From: CAYNVS01 sp964400725
GTDB taxonomy: Bacteria; Myxococcota_A; SURF-8; CAYNVS01
Assembly (NCBI GenBank): GCA_964400725.1
Contig: CAYNVS010000015.1
Location: 3,652-67,651, forward strand
Reading direction: 5' to 3'
DNA length: 64,000 nt
Shown: in pieces, positions 8,505-18,100 of the stretch
Layout: each line of letters opens with the position of its first letter
Numbering within the stretch: position 1 is the stretch's first letter
The notes under the pieces: generated by a model
What the model saw: the letters and a program-made list of their open reading frames with translations, nothing else
Told to the model about the DNA's origin: nothing
Databases searched by the model: none
Position numbers and translations under genes: made by a program

Positions 8505-8507
8505 ACA

Positions 8508-8990
8508 ATGCCCGGCGCAAAAACTTACCGCAATAAAAAAAACGAAATCACAAGCACGATTGAAGAGTACCTCGAGACCATTCTTCATTTGGAGGAAAAA
8601 GGGGAAAAGGCCAGGGTTAAGGATATTTCTACGGCCATGGGAGTAACGTACGCCTCCACAAGCGAAATACTGCGCAAACTGGCGCGGCTCGAACTTATCG
8701 AGCACGAGCCTTACGGCTGCGTTTCGCTCTCGGAATCTGGTCGTAGAATCGCCAAAAAAATACTCGATCGAGAGGCCGCCGTTTTTTATTTTCTGCGCAA
8801 CGCGCTTGGGCTTGACGAAAAATCCGCAAAAGAGGAAGCGTGCAGGCTTGAACACGTCTTAGGCGACGCGGCGGGAGAAAGGCTCGCCGCGTGGGTTGAG
8901 TTCGTAAAAATTTCGCCCGGCTTCGAGCATATAAACAAAGCCTTCGCGGAAAAAGTTTCCGCAGAAAGAAAGCGCTCTAATGACGATTAA
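8508..8990 (+). CDS. DtxR/MntR family metal-dependent transcriptional regulator
   Basis: 160 residues. The N-terminal winged helix (about 13-75) carries the family signature: EEYLETILHLEEKG, ARVKDISTAMGVTYASTSE and IEHEPYGCVSLSESGR. The following helical metal-binding and dimerisation region contains EEACRLEHVLGD, matching the Cys/Glu-x2-Glu-His ligand group of DtxR and MntR. The C-terminal SH3-like domain of full-length DtxR is missing, so the size fits the short MntR-like type. Such proteins repress metal uptake genes when Fe2+ or Mn2+ is bound. The gene leads an overlapping three-gene set with a lipoprotein and an M23 peptidase, so it may regulate envelope genes; no metal transporter is nearby. 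Confidence 0.88.
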   Translation: MPGAKTYRNKKNEITSTIEEYLETILHLEEKGEKARVKDISTAMGVTYASTSEILRKLARLELIEHEPYGCVSLSESGRRIAKKILDREAAVFYFLRNALGLDEKSAKEEACRLEHVLGDAAGERLAAWVEFVKISPGFEHINKAFAEKVSAERKRSNDD

Positions 8991-9831
8991 CGTCAACGCC
9001 GTTTCGCAAAAAAAAATAACGGCCTCGGTTTTGTTTTTTATTTTATTTACGATTGCCGCCGCAGGCTGCGCGAAACAAAATCAAACGTCCGCCTACGCCG
9101 AGGCCGCCGCGGCGCTGGCCAAAGGAAAAACCGGAAAGGCGGTTGAAATAGCGTCTAAAAACGCGGCTCAAAAGCCGGAATTCGCCGAAATCTTCCGGCT
9201 GGCGGCGGTTAAAACGCTGCGAGAGCTTTTCGTTTCGGGTTCCGACAAATTGCGCGAACAAATCGTGCTTACCGCCATCGAGTTAAAGGACGACGCGCTT
9301 GCCGAAGAATTGAAATCGGCGGAGGCGCAAATCGGCAAAAAAGGGTATTATCAGCAGGCGTACGAGGCGCGCGAATACGGCAAGATATTCAACGACCGCG
9401 AACCGTCGGAAAAAGGAAGCGGGTTTGACTTTCTTTTGCGCGCCCTCCCGATTTCGCCCGCTCCCATGATTTCGCCCGAACCGAGCGAAATAATATCGTT
9501 GAACCGGCTTTACGACAAAGCTCTCGCGTCCGGGATTCCATCAAACCTGCTTGAAGATTTTCTCAAATCGTCCCCTCTCAATCTCCGTTTCGCGCTCGCT
9601 AAAAAACTCGCCGACGAGCCGGACGAGCGTTTCTACGAGTGGGCGTCCGTTCTTTCGCGGGATAAAAACGACAACGTAGCCAAAAAGGCGGTTTCCGCTT
9701 TTGCGTTTTACTCTTACCCGCGTTCATTTGCCGGACTAGGAGCGGTTGCCGCCGATTCCACGCTCGACGGCGGCAGACGGGCGTACGCGTCAGCGGCGAT
9801 TTTGATTTTGCTGAAGAAGAACGCTCAATGA
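8980..9831 (+). CDS. Predicted lipoprotein of unknown function
   Basis: 283 residues with a signal peptide and a lipobox (IAAAGC, lipidated Cys30) after an 11-residue positively charged lead. The mature part is alpha-helical and Ala/Leu/Lys-rich, with helix-turn-helix pairs suggestive of TPR or HEAT-like repeats, including a last stretch (NVAKKAVSAFAFYSYP) similar to HEAT repeats. Its start overlaps the regulator gene by 11 bases and its stop overlaps the next gene by ATGA, so the three genes are almost certainly co-translated. No family is recognised; a scaffold role for the adjacent peptidase is only an inference from context. Confidence 0.75.
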   Translation: MTINVNAVSQKKITASVLFFILFTIAAAGCAKQNQTSAYAEAAAALAKGKTGKAVEIASKNAAQKPEFAEIFRLAAVKTLRELFVSGSDKLREQIVLTAIELKDDALAEELKSAEAQIGKKGYYQQAYEAREYGKIFNDREPSEKGSGFDFLLRALPISPAPMISPEPSEIISLNRLYDKALASGIPSNLLEDFLKSSPLNLRFALAKKLADEPDERFYEWASVLSRDKNDNVAKKAVSAFAFYSYPRSFAGLGAVAADSTLDGGRRAYASAAILILLKKNAQ

Positions 9832-10913
9832 CTTTGAACTCGCGGCAAAAACTCGGCGTTATATTCGCCGCCGGAGCGGTTTTAGGCGCAATAATAGGCG
9901 CGCTTACGATAGACCTTGTGTTTTACGGCAGGCCGAAACCGCCGAACGCGAACAAGACAACCGCAAAGGAAGCGCAAAAAAGCGAGGACGACGAGGACGA
10001 ACTTGCAGCCGAAACGGCCAAGATGATTGAAATCATCGACAACGAGCTGGCGAAAGAACTGCTGCTTAAAAAAGGAGTCGTCGAAAAAACCGGAGACGCG
10101 ATAGACCGCGGACCGAAGACGATTAAAGTAAAAATCTCCGGAACGCTGTACGAGTCCGTCGCGGCTGCCGCCGGAGAGAAATACAAATTCGAGGCTCTTA
10201 AAAGCGACGTTCTTGCGGCGCAAATAAAACGGCTGCTTGTATGGGAACTGCCCGAAAACTCCGATTTTTACCCCGGCGACGAACTGATGGCGTTATTTGA
10301 AGAAACCGACGCGAACGACGACGGAATAAAGGTTCAAGCGGTAAGATACGAAAGCAAAAAGCGCGGACGCTCGGTAACGGCGTATCTTTTTCAGAAAAAA
10401 GACGACCGCTTCGAGCGCTATTACGACAAAGACGGAACTCTCGCGGAAAAATGGCTTAACAACGCGCCGCTGCGCGACTGGGAGCAGATTACTTCTCTGG
10501 TGGGCGACGGCCGCGGACACAAAGGAATAGACTTCAAGGCGCCGGTAGGCGAACCCGTTTACCTGCCGTTCAAGGCCAAAGTGTTGAAACGCAACTGGAA
10601 CGTCCGCGTCAACGGAAACTGCCTTCAGCTGGCGGTTGTCGGGAAAGACATGAAGGCGCTCTTCTTGCACCTAAACTCCACCGCGCCAAAAACAAAAATC
10701 GGCGCGACGCTGGAAGCGGGAACGATGATAGGCACGGTAGGGAACACCGGCCGATCGAGCGCGGCGCACCTTCATTACCAGCTGGACGTCGGCAAGAAGG
10801 CGATCGACCCCTTTAAGGTTCACGGATTCAGCCGCAAAAAGCTGAGCGGCAAAGATTTGCAGGAGTTTCTGGCAAAGGTCGCCGACTACGAAAAGCTGCT
10901 GGAAACCCAATAG
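9828..10913 (+). CDS. Membrane-anchored M23 family metallopeptidase (LytM-like)
   Basis: 361 residues. One N-terminal membrane segment (about 8-33) is followed by an acidic linker, a central domain of about 120 residues, and an M23 domain (about 225-340). The zinc-binding motifs are present: HKGIDF, with the H-x3-D signature, and HLHYQLD for the second motif, with an upstream H in FLHLN. Such enzymes cut peptidoglycan cross-links and act in cell division or wall remodelling. The start codon overlaps the lipoprotein stop as ATGA. The full active-site set suggests a catalytic enzyme rather than a degenerate LytM activator. Confidence 0.9.
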   Translation: MTLNSRQKLGVIFAAGAVLGAIIGALTIDLVFYGRPKPPNANKTTAKEAQKSEDDEDELAAETAKMIEIIDNELAKELLLKKGVVEKTGDAIDRGPKTIKVKISGTLYESVAAAAGEKYKFEALKSDVLAAQIKRLLVWELPENSDFYPGDELMALFEETDANDDGIKVQAVRYESKKRGRSVTAYLFQKKDDRFERYYDKDGTLAEKWLNNAPLRDWEQITSLVGDGRGHKGIDFKAPVGEPVYLPFKAKVLKRNWNVRVNGNCLQLAVVGKDMKALFLHLNSTAPKTKIGATLEAGTMIGTVGNTGRSSAAHLHYQLDVGKKAIDPFKVHGFSRKKLSGKDLQEFLAKVADYEKLLETQ

Positions 10914-10923
10914 GCTAAGCGGC

Positions 10924-12393
10924 TTATTTTTTTTCCGTCTTTATTCCCGACAGCAGCTTTATTGCCGCCTCGCGGATAATTTGCTCCGCTTTCTCCGAAA
11001 CGCAATCCATTTCGCAGTAATAGTTCGGGTGGTTCATCGGTTGAAAATCGGCCTGCGGAACGACGTAACCCAGCTCATTGTTTGCCAATCCTATCTCGAA
11101 CAACAAATGCCCCTGAGGAAGGGCGCTGCGGTATCCCGTCATCGCCGGATAAGTAAAAGAGCCCCACTCTCCGCCCCAGTCCTTTTTAAATTCTTCTCGT
11201 CCCAAACTAGTTTCCGGCAGAATTTCTCCGGGAAGCGCGAGAAAATGCGCGTTTCCTATGTTTACCATCAGAAGCGTCTGCCTGACGCATCCGTAAGAGC
11301 CGCAAAAATCCGGATTGTCGGAGACCAGAGGAAGCGGCATAATTATTCCAAGGTCGTTAAGCAGCCAAAACGTCTCGTTGCTTACCGGAATATCTATCTC
11401 AAGAGTATCCACGCTCAACGCGCCGTCAATCTTCTTCGCGCTCGACAGTATTTCAAGAGCCTTCTCGCCCAAAACGTAACCGAGGCTTCGGTTCTTAATC
11501 TCGTTGTTTTCGGAAACGTAAGTCTGCGCGCCGTTATCCAATACCGGCTCGCCCGATTCGTCGCGGACGGGTATTTTAACGTCGAGCGGAACCATTAACC
11601 CGCCAAGCGTGCCGCTGAAATAAATCGACGATCCGCCGCGGGCGTCCCGCAGTTTCTCGCGTATATAAGCCGGGAAGTCCGCGCTGAATTTACGCGAGTT
11701 AATCATCGTTTCGGGGTGAGCGTGCCACAGCGCAAGCGTCGCGACCGCCTTTCCGTCTTCTCCGGTAAACTCGCCCGCCATGAGCCTGTTATTAAGAACG
11801 GGCGGATAGCGGAAATCTTGTTGCAGCGCCGGATGGTCGCTGCCGGGGTCGTTAATCGGCGCCTCGCCCGCCTTAAACGAAACGGGCTTCAGTTTATCGC
11901 GCGTTTCAACCGCGAGATTTGCGGCGGTTTGAACGAGGAAGTCTATGTAATCCGGGCAAATTCCCGACTTGGAAATTCGCGGCCCCCACAACCCCATCGT
12001 ATCGGGGCCTGCGTGCGTGTGAGTGCTCGCTAAAATTATTCGGTCGCGCCTGAAACCCAGCGGTTCGAGCTTCTCGAAAAGCGCGTTCGCAACCGCAATG
12101 GTTAGTCCCACTACGTCCATCTCGATGAATACGACGGTCTCGCTTCCTTGTTTGAGGATAAGCGCGTTCGCGTAAAGGTCGTCGCTCGTTCCCTCCGCGA
12201 CGCGGTTGAGTATTGTACCGCCGATATACCTAACGCACGAAGTCGGATAATTTAAGTCGTTCGGCGTTATTAGCGCGGAGCCGCCCGCCGCGTAAAGCGT
12301 TTTAGAGTCGTCGTTTGTATCCGCAGAAGAGCCGCACCCGGCAAACGTCGTTGTCAGCGTTAAGAGCGCGAAAATTTTTAATTTATTAAGCAT
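10924..12393 (-). CDS. Neutral/alkaline ceramidase-like lipoprotein
   Basis: 489 residues with a signal peptide and a lipobox (TTFAGC, lipidated Cys20). The mature part resembles the N-terminal catalytic domain of neutral/alkaline non-lysosomal ceramidases: GGSALITP near the start, and STHTHAGPD near residue 125, which contains the zinc-ligand histidines, then LWHAHPETM. This family hydrolyses the amide bond of ceramide or related N-acyl lipids. It is shorter than typical enzymes and appears to lack the C-terminal Ig-like domain. An ACGGAGG ribosome site precedes the ATG. The gene converges with the M23 peptidase, ten bases apart. Distant members have other amide or ester substrates, so substrate is open. 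Confidence 0.8.
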   Translation of the reverse strand: MLNKLKIFALLTLTTTFAGCGSSADTNDDSKTLYAAGGSALITPNDLNYPTSCVRYIGGTILNRVAEGTSDDLYANALILKQGSETVVFIEMDVVGLTIAVANALFEKLEPLGFRRDRIILASTHTHAGPDTMGLWGPRISKSGICPDYIDFLVQTAANLAVETRDKLKPVSFKAGEAPINDPGSDHPALQQDFRYPPVLNNRLMAGEFTGEDGKAVATLALWHAHPETMINSRKFSADFPAYIREKLRDARGGSSIYFSGTLGGLMVPLDVKIPVRDESGEPVLDNGAQTYVSENNEIKNRSLGYVLGEKALEILSSAKKIDGALSVDTLEIDIPVSNETFWLLNDLGIIMPLPLVSDNPDFCGSYGCVRQTLLMVNIGNAHFLALPGEILPETSLGREEFKKDWGGEWGSFTYPAMTGYRSALPQGHLLFEIGLANNELGYVVPQADFQPMNHPNYYCEMDCVSEKAEQIIREAAIKLLSGIKTEKK

Positions 12394-12459
12394 GAGCGCC
12401 TCCGTGTCGCTTAACCGTTTTTGCAGAGGCGTAAAAGTTTGTCAAGTAAAGGCGCGCTC

Positions 12460-12495
12460 AAAAAAAAGCCGCGCCGGATATTATTCCGACGCGGC
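12460..12495 (-). terminator. Rho-independent terminator of dnaK
   Basis: On the minus strand the 10-base arms GCCGCGTCGG and CCGGCGCGGC (one mismatch) surround an eight-base loop and are followed by eight T residues. It lies 40 bases past the dnaK stop. Confidence 0.88.
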
Positions 12496-12534
12496 GCCGC
12501 GTAAGATTCGGCCGTACAGCCGATAATCGTCTTG

Positions 12535-14451
12535 TTATTGCTTGTGTTTAAAGTCCGCGTCGATAACGTCGTCCTGATTAGGCGCCGAACCGCCGTTGCC
12601 TCCGTTAAAGCCTTGCTGAGCTCCCGCCGCCTGTTCGTAGTTAGAGCTGGCTTTGGCGTACGCCTTTTGGCTGATATTGTGCGCGGCCTGCTCCAGCTCG
12701 CCCATCAGCCGCTTCAGCTCATCCGAGTCGGCGTCGCGCTTGACAGCGTCTCTCAGTTTCGTAATGGCCGTCTCCATGGCGGTTTTATCCGCGGGTTCGA
12801 CGATGTTGGCGAACTCTTTAAGCTGCTTTTCCGCCTGATAAGCAAGCTGGTCGGCGCGGTTGCGGGCGTCTATTTTCTCCTGACGCTTTTTATCTTCTTC
12901 GGCGTATTTAGCGGCGTCGTTCACCATGCGGTTGACTTCGTTCTTATCAAGGTTGGATGAGCCGGTGATGCGAATCTGCTGGCTCTTTTGCGTCGCTTTG
13001 TCCTTCGCGCTTACGGTTAAAATTCCGTTGGCGTCGATATCGAAGGCGACTTCGATTTGAGGCACTCCGCGCGGCGCGGGCGGAATTCCTTCGAGGTTGA
13101 ACTCGCCCAGCAGTCTGTTCTCGCGCGCTATCGGACGCTCGCCTTGGTAAACTTTAATAGTTACCGCGGGCTGATTGTCGTCCGCTGTGGAGAACGTCTC
13201 GCTGCGCTTGGTCGGTATCGTAGTATTGCGCTCGATTATCTTGGTAAAAACTCCGCCCAGCGTTTCGATGCCTAGCGAAAGAGGGGTAACGTCGAGCAGC
13301 AACACGTCGCGGACTTCGCCCTTTATAATTCCGGCCTGAACGGCGGCGCCCATGGCAACGACTTCGTCAGGGTTGACCGATTGGTTCGGTTCCTTGCCTC
13401 CGGTAAGCTGTTTCACCAGCCGCACAACCGCCGGAATGCGCGTGCTTCCGCCGACTAGTATTACTTCGTCTATGTCGGATGGAGACATTTTTGCGTCGGC
13501 TAAAGCCTGCTGAACAGGACCGAGGCAGCGCTGAACGAGGTCGCCGGTAAGCTCGTCAAACTTTGCGCGGGTGATGCGGATCTCCAAATGCTTCGGGCCG
13601 TTCTGATCGGCGGTGATAAACGGAAGGCTGACCGTCGTCTCCAATACGTTAGAAAGCTCGCATTTGGCCTTTTCGCAAGCCTCAAACAAACGCTGCAAAG
13701 CCTGCGGATCGCTGCGAAGGTCGATGCCGTTTGCGCGTTTGAACTCATCGGCTACGTAATCGACCAGACGCTTGTCGAAATCGTCGCCGCCAAGGTGCGT
13801 GTCTCCGTTGGTGCTCTTTACTTCTACCACGTTGTCGCCGACTTCGAGGATGGAAACGTCGAACGTTCCGCCGCCCAAGTCGAAGACAAGAACGGTCTCG
13901 TCTTTCTTTTTGTCCATGCCGTATGCGAGCGCCGCCGCCGTGGGCTCGTTTATGATGCGCAGCACGTTGAGACCGGCTATCTGTCCGGCGTCCTTGGTCG
14001 CCTGCCGCTGAGCGTCGTTGAAATAGGCGGGAACGGTTATTACGACGTCTTTAATTTCCTCGCCGAGATATTTGCTCGCGTCCTGCACCAGCTTGCGCAG
14101 AACCTTGGAGGAAATTTCCTCCGGCGCGACGAGCTTGTCGTATATATCAAAACGAACCGCGTCGTTCGTTCCGCGTTTGACAGAGTAACTTACGCTTTTC
14201 ATTTCGGCGGTAACTTCGTCGTACTTACGGCCGATAAAACGCTTCGCGCTGTAAATTGTGTTTTTCGGGTTTAAAATCGCCTGACGTTTGGCTATCTGCC
14301 CGACTAGTATCTCGCCGTCTTTAGCGAAACCGACCACAGACGGAGTGGTGCGGAAGCCTTCAGCGTTGGCGATGACCGTTGGACGGTCGTTTTCCATTAC
14401 CGCGATTACCGAGTTTGTAGTTCCTAAATCAATTCCGACGGTTTTTGGCAT
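12535..14451 (-). CDS. dnaK: Chaperone protein DnaK (Hsp70)
   Basis: 638 residues. The nucleotide-binding domain starts KTVGIDLGTTNSVIAV and includes VFDLGGGTFDVSILEV and the ILVGGSTRIPAV adenosine motif; the substrate-binding domain follows (LLLDVTPLSLGIETLGGV), and the C-terminal lid ends in DDVIDADFKHKQ. DnaK binds exposed hydrophobic peptides and folds or protects proteins in an ATP cycle with DnaJ and GrpE. The ATG at 14451 is preferred because a CAGGAGG ribosome site lies 5 bases upstream; a longer frame to 14499 lacks one. No grpE, dnaJ or hrcA is adjacent, and no CIRCE element is visible upstream. A terminator closes the gene. Confidence 0.97.
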   Translation of the reverse strand: MPKTVGIDLGTTNSVIAVMENDRPTVIANAEGFRTTPSVVGFAKDGEILVGQIAKRQAILNPKNTIYSAKRFIGRKYDEVTAEMKSVSYSVKRGTNDAVRFDIYDKLVAPEEISSKVLRKLVQDASKYLGEEIKDVVITVPAYFNDAQRQATKDAGQIAGLNVLRIINEPTAAALAYGMDKKKDETVLVFDLGGGTFDVSILEVGDNVVEVKSTNGDTHLGGDDFDKRLVDYVADEFKRANGIDLRSDPQALQRLFEACEKAKCELSNVLETTVSLPFITADQNGPKHLEIRITRAKFDELTGDLVQRCLGPVQQALADAKMSPSDIDEVILVGGSTRIPAVVRLVKQLTGGKEPNQSVNPDEVVAMGAAVQAGIIKGEVRDVLLLDVTPLSLGIETLGGVFTKIIERNTTIPTKRSETFSTADDNQPAVTIKVYQGERPIARENRLLGEFNLEGIPPAPRGVPQIEVAFDIDANGILTVSAKDKATQKSQQIRITGSSNLDKNEVNRMVNDAAKYAEEDKKRQEKIDARNRADQLAYQAEKQLKEFANIVEPADKTAMETAITKLRDAVKRDADSDELKRLMGELEQAAHNISQKAYAKASSNYEQAAGAQQGFNGGNGGSAPNQDDVIDADFKHKQ

Positions 14452-14501
14452 AGCTGCCTCCTGATAACAATATGCCTTAAAGTTATTGTTAGTTCTCAAT
14501 T

Positions 14502-14517
14502 CCCCTCCTGCGAGGGG
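14502..14517 (-). promoter_or_regulatory. Hairpin in the dnaK 5' leader
   Basis: The perfect six-base arms CCCCTC and GAGGGG close a four-base loop 50-65 bases ahead of the dnaK start, inside the predicted transcript. No T-run follows, so it is not a terminator. A regulatory role is possible but not shown. Confidence 0.35.
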
Positions 14518-14574
14518 CGTTCAAAGGTTTCGGCCTCGCGTCTTTCCTGCGCGACGCCTCAATCTTCAGTTGGA

Positions 14575-14602
14575 AAATTAAATCTTGCAATGAGATTGTC
14601 AA
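14575..14602 (-). promoter_or_regulatory. Candidate promoter of dnaK
   Basis: On the minus strand a consensus TTGACA (14597-14602) is followed after 16 bases by TAATTT (14575-14580). The -35 also fits the CTTGA core of heat-shock promoters, but no CCCCAT-like -10 is seen. Confidence 0.45.
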
Positions 14603-14838
14603 GGCTTTTCCGCCGCGTTTCGCAACAATATGTCGGCAAAAAACGCTCCTAAATTTAAAACTTTAAAGCAAGCGCCCCGACTAACCCATAGTTTCAAGCT
14701 AAAAATTTATTATCGGAAGGAATCGGCAAATACCGCGGTCAAAAATTTAACTCTCAATAATTCTTCTTAGCGGCGCGTTCTTAGCCCGACTGCATTCAGC
14801 GAAGTTCACGCCTTCGGCTTAAAAGTCCAGCCGCCCGC
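14603..14838. other. Intergenic sequence with no recognisable feature
   Basis: Together with the dnaK leader this makes a 387-base gap between dnaK and rhaM. Beyond the dnaK promoter I see moderately AT-rich sequence without a convincing hairpin, RNA or reading frame, including no obvious terminator for rhaM. Confidence 0.5.
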
Positions 14839-15162
14839 TCAATCGAGGTGGAAAACCTCTTCCAATTCAAGCATCCCTTCGTCTGGGCGTTTGCCGTCCA
14901 AAGCCTCAAAGAACGGCGCCATAGACGCCTGCCACTTTGAGTTTATTTCTTCTTTTTCCATTCCGGCCAGCGACGCCGCAAAATCTTTTTCAGCTTCGAA
15001 ATAGCCGAAAAGCAGTCCGTCGCCGCGGAGAAAAAGCGAATAATTACGCCAGCCCGTCCGGCGCAGAGCGTCGAGCATTTCCGGCCAGACTTCCTTGTGG
15101 CGCGCCTTGTATTCGTCCAGTTTGTCCGCCTTGACTTTCAGCAAAAAGCCCACGCGCTTCAT
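14839..15162 (-). CDS. rhaM: L-rhamnose mutarotase family protein
   Basis: 107 residues, full length for the family. It begins KRVGFLLKVKADKLDEYKAR and contains HKEVWPEMLDALRRTGWRNY, with the catalytic-region Tyr18 and His22 and the conserved Trp26 and NYS motif, then LFGYFE. RhaM interconverts the alpha and beta anomers of L-rhamnose in the cytoplasm, feeding rhamnose catabolism. No other rhamnose pathway genes (isomerase, kinase, aldolase) are in the window. It starts 12 bases after the TonB receptor stop, so the two genes are probably one operon and the receptor may import a rhamnose-containing saccharide. Related family members with other sugars exist, so substrate is probable rather than certain. 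Confidence 0.85.
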   Translation of the reverse strand: MKRVGFLLKVKADKLDEYKARHKEVWPEMLDALRRTGWRNYSLFLRGDGLLFGYFEAEKDFAASLAGMEKEEINSKWQASMAPFFEALDGKRPDEGMLELEEVFHLD

Positions 15163-15174
15163 CGGCGCCGCCTC

Positions 15175-18100
15175 TTAAAACTTTCCTCGGACGAACAGAT
15201 ACCACGAAGCCGGAAGCACTTCGCCGCCGACTATTTTGCCGAACAGGTTCATGCGCGGGTATTGTATGGTTCGCGGCGAAGAAATCGTTGCGGTCTTTAC
15301 GTTGCCGAACTCGTCCTTTGAGATGGAGAAGCCGTATTCAGGCACGTTCTTCCAAAGCGAATCGAGGTGCAAAAGATCGTAGACGGCAAAGCCGAGCTCC
15401 ATTTTGCCTTCAAAAAGGGAGTAGCTCGCGTTTACGTTCCAAAGGAAGTAAGTAGGGATTTTAGTTGCGCCGTAAAGCGTCGGATTGCCCGCGGCGTCCT
15501 TGGACGTCTGCGCCAGCGAAACGTCGTACCACTTGCTTTCGTAGGCGTAAATGCGGTGGTTATAATTTGCCAGGCGCGTTAAGAAGTTTTCGCGCTCGGT
15601 CTGCGAAACCAAATGAAAATAGTTGTTGAACGAAATGTTGTACGCCTGAAGGTTCACGCCCAGGTTGAATTTATGCGCCGGGCTTTCGGTTTCAATCGTC
15701 GTAACGTCCGACAGTTTAACGTCTTCCAGCTTGATTCGGGCGTAGCCGTTGTCGTCGCTCCAATCGCGGTTCTGCGCCTTTACGTAGCTCTTTCTGACTT
15801 CATCCGGGTTTGTTACCATAATTTTTTGGTAGGAATAGTTGGCCATGACTTTAATCCAGCTGAAAAGCTGCCACTTGGCCTCAAGCTCGAAACCGGTCGC
15901 GTAAGCGTTTATGTTGTTGGAGAAAGAGAAAATGTCGTAGGTTCTTCCCGCGCCGTAGTCCAGCCTGTTGTTGCCGTTGAGAATATAATCGACAAGGTAG
16001 TCGGTGCGGCCTTGGAAAAGTATGAGGTTGTTGACGACGCTGAAAAAGACGTCGGCGTTGAAGACTAGCGAATCCTTTAAAAATCCGCCGGAGTAGCCCA
16101 TTTCAACGGAGTACATTTCCTCGGCGTCGGCTTTGCTGTTTCCTTTAAAAACTAAGCCGCGCCTCTGTTTGGTGTTGATGACCGAAGAGAGCATCCAGCT
16201 CGGAACGCCCGAAGCGAGCAGCTCCTCTTTGATGGGCTGGTACGGATTGAGCACCGGAACCTGCATGTACGACTCGAAATAGGCCGGATTGCGGAACGCC
16301 ATGCCGAAGCTGAGACGTAGCGCGTGTTCGTCGTTGAAGCTGTAAACCAGCGCCGCTCTCGGCGAAAGGTGCCACTTCGGCGGAATCTTCGAGCCGGTCG
16401 TCGGATATTTTGCCAGCTGGGTAAATTCCAGGCAGTTGCCGTTCGCGTCGATTTTTCCCTCGACGCACTTAGACGGATACAACGTGTCGGCGTCGTCAGG
16501 GCTCGTCGTCTTCGCCTCGTTCTCGTCTATCATTTCTATATCGCCGCGCAGACCGGTGTTAATTGTAAACGAGCCGCCGAACAGTTTCAGCTCATTTTGC
16601 GCGTAAAAACCGAGGTAATTAATCATGGTGCTGGGATCTACCAGCTTGGGCGAATTGAAATTTATGAGTCTGTATTCAAGGCCGGTAATGACGCGGCTGT
16701 CCTTCCAATACGGAATTGTGTACTGCAGTTCGAGGTCGAAAGTGTGGCCGACGCTGTTGATGCTTATTTCCTCGCTCTCGCCGATTAACTGCGTTACCGG
16801 CACCGTAAACGCCTCGCCCGACTGGCCGAAATCCGCCGGGTTTACCGTAAGCGAATCGGGGATGGGGAAACCCATGTTGAGCCTGATGTCCATCATCGTC
16901 CAATAAGCCTGAGCGCGCAGCCCTTTCCATTCGGCGTTCAGCTTTACGTAGCCTTGCGTGGCGTCGGGCTGTATCGGACCGACGAGCGAATAAATATGGT
17001 CGAGTTTGCCTTTGAGCGCGCCCGCGTTGAGGCTAAGTTTTAGGCCGATTGAAGAAATAGTCGTCTGCGCGGTGAAGTTGCCTTTAATCGACTCCGTCGC
17101 GAACGTGCTCTTATCGTCGTACAAGTAGGAACGCATGTAAGAAGTGGAGAGCTTGAAGCCGATGTTGCCGCTCGTGCCGCCCGCCACCGCCGAGCCTTGG
17201 AAGCCGTAACGGCCGTAGTGCAGGCTGTAAATCGCGCCTCCGGCCAAATCTTCGGGCGAATAGGTAATAATGTCGATAACTCCCGCGAAGGCGTTCGCGC
17301 CGTACAGCGACGAGCCAGGACCGCGGATGATTTCGATTTTTTTAATTTCGTCGTTGGTAATCGGCAAAGCCTCCCAGAAAGTAATTCCGAAAACGTCTAT
17401 GTAAACCGAGCGTCCGTCAACGAGCACCAGCAGCTTATTGGAGCCTTCGCGGTTGAAGCCGCGTATTGAAAGATTGTAGTCGGAGTGAGAAATTACCATG
17501 AAGTCCATGCCCGGCACCATGCGCAGTATGTCGGCGATGTGCATCGAGCCGTAGTTTCTAATGTCGTTGGCGGTTAAAACCGTCATGGCGGACGGAGACT
17601 CGCGCAGTTTTAATTTTCCGCCCTTGCTCGCCGCGGTAACTTCCTCGGAGCCGCCCAGCAGCTTGAACTCCTTCTGCATTATGTCTTCGTAGGTCGGTAT
17701 TTCGCCGGCGCTTTTATCGTCCGCCGCGGAGGTTTGTTTTTTATCCTGCTTCTTGTTTGTTTTTCCGCCGTCGCCGCCTTTGCCGTCTTCCTTCTGATCT
17801 TTCTGTTCTCCTTGACTCTTATCGCCCCATCCCGCGATTTTCGCGTCTTCGGTCATTTCGACCTTTTCCTTGGATAATGGCTTGCATACCGGCGAAAGCT
17901 GCGATCCGTAAACCTCGTGCTTTTTGCCGGAGCTGTCTATCGCCAGAACGTAATACTCAAGTCCCACGCCGTTTTTCTGCTCGGAAAAAAATTCTACTTT
18001 GTCTTCCGGCGCCTGAGGAATTTCTCCCGACCATAGTATCGCGTTCTTTTCGTCCTGCTCTAGCATCACGAAGCGGTTGAACTCGTTCTCGATGTGATAG

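Larger units (their letters stand above)
8194..8507. other. Divergent intergenic region between the VIT-VWA gene and the DtxR-like regulator
   Basis: This 314-base gap holds an inverted repeat (8284-8310), an extended -10 site reading to the right, and a short leader-like reading frame just ahead of the regulator gene, each listed separately. A TATTAT-like -10 for the leftward gene is possible near 8240 but its -35 is poor. I see no RNA gene. Confidence 0.6.
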
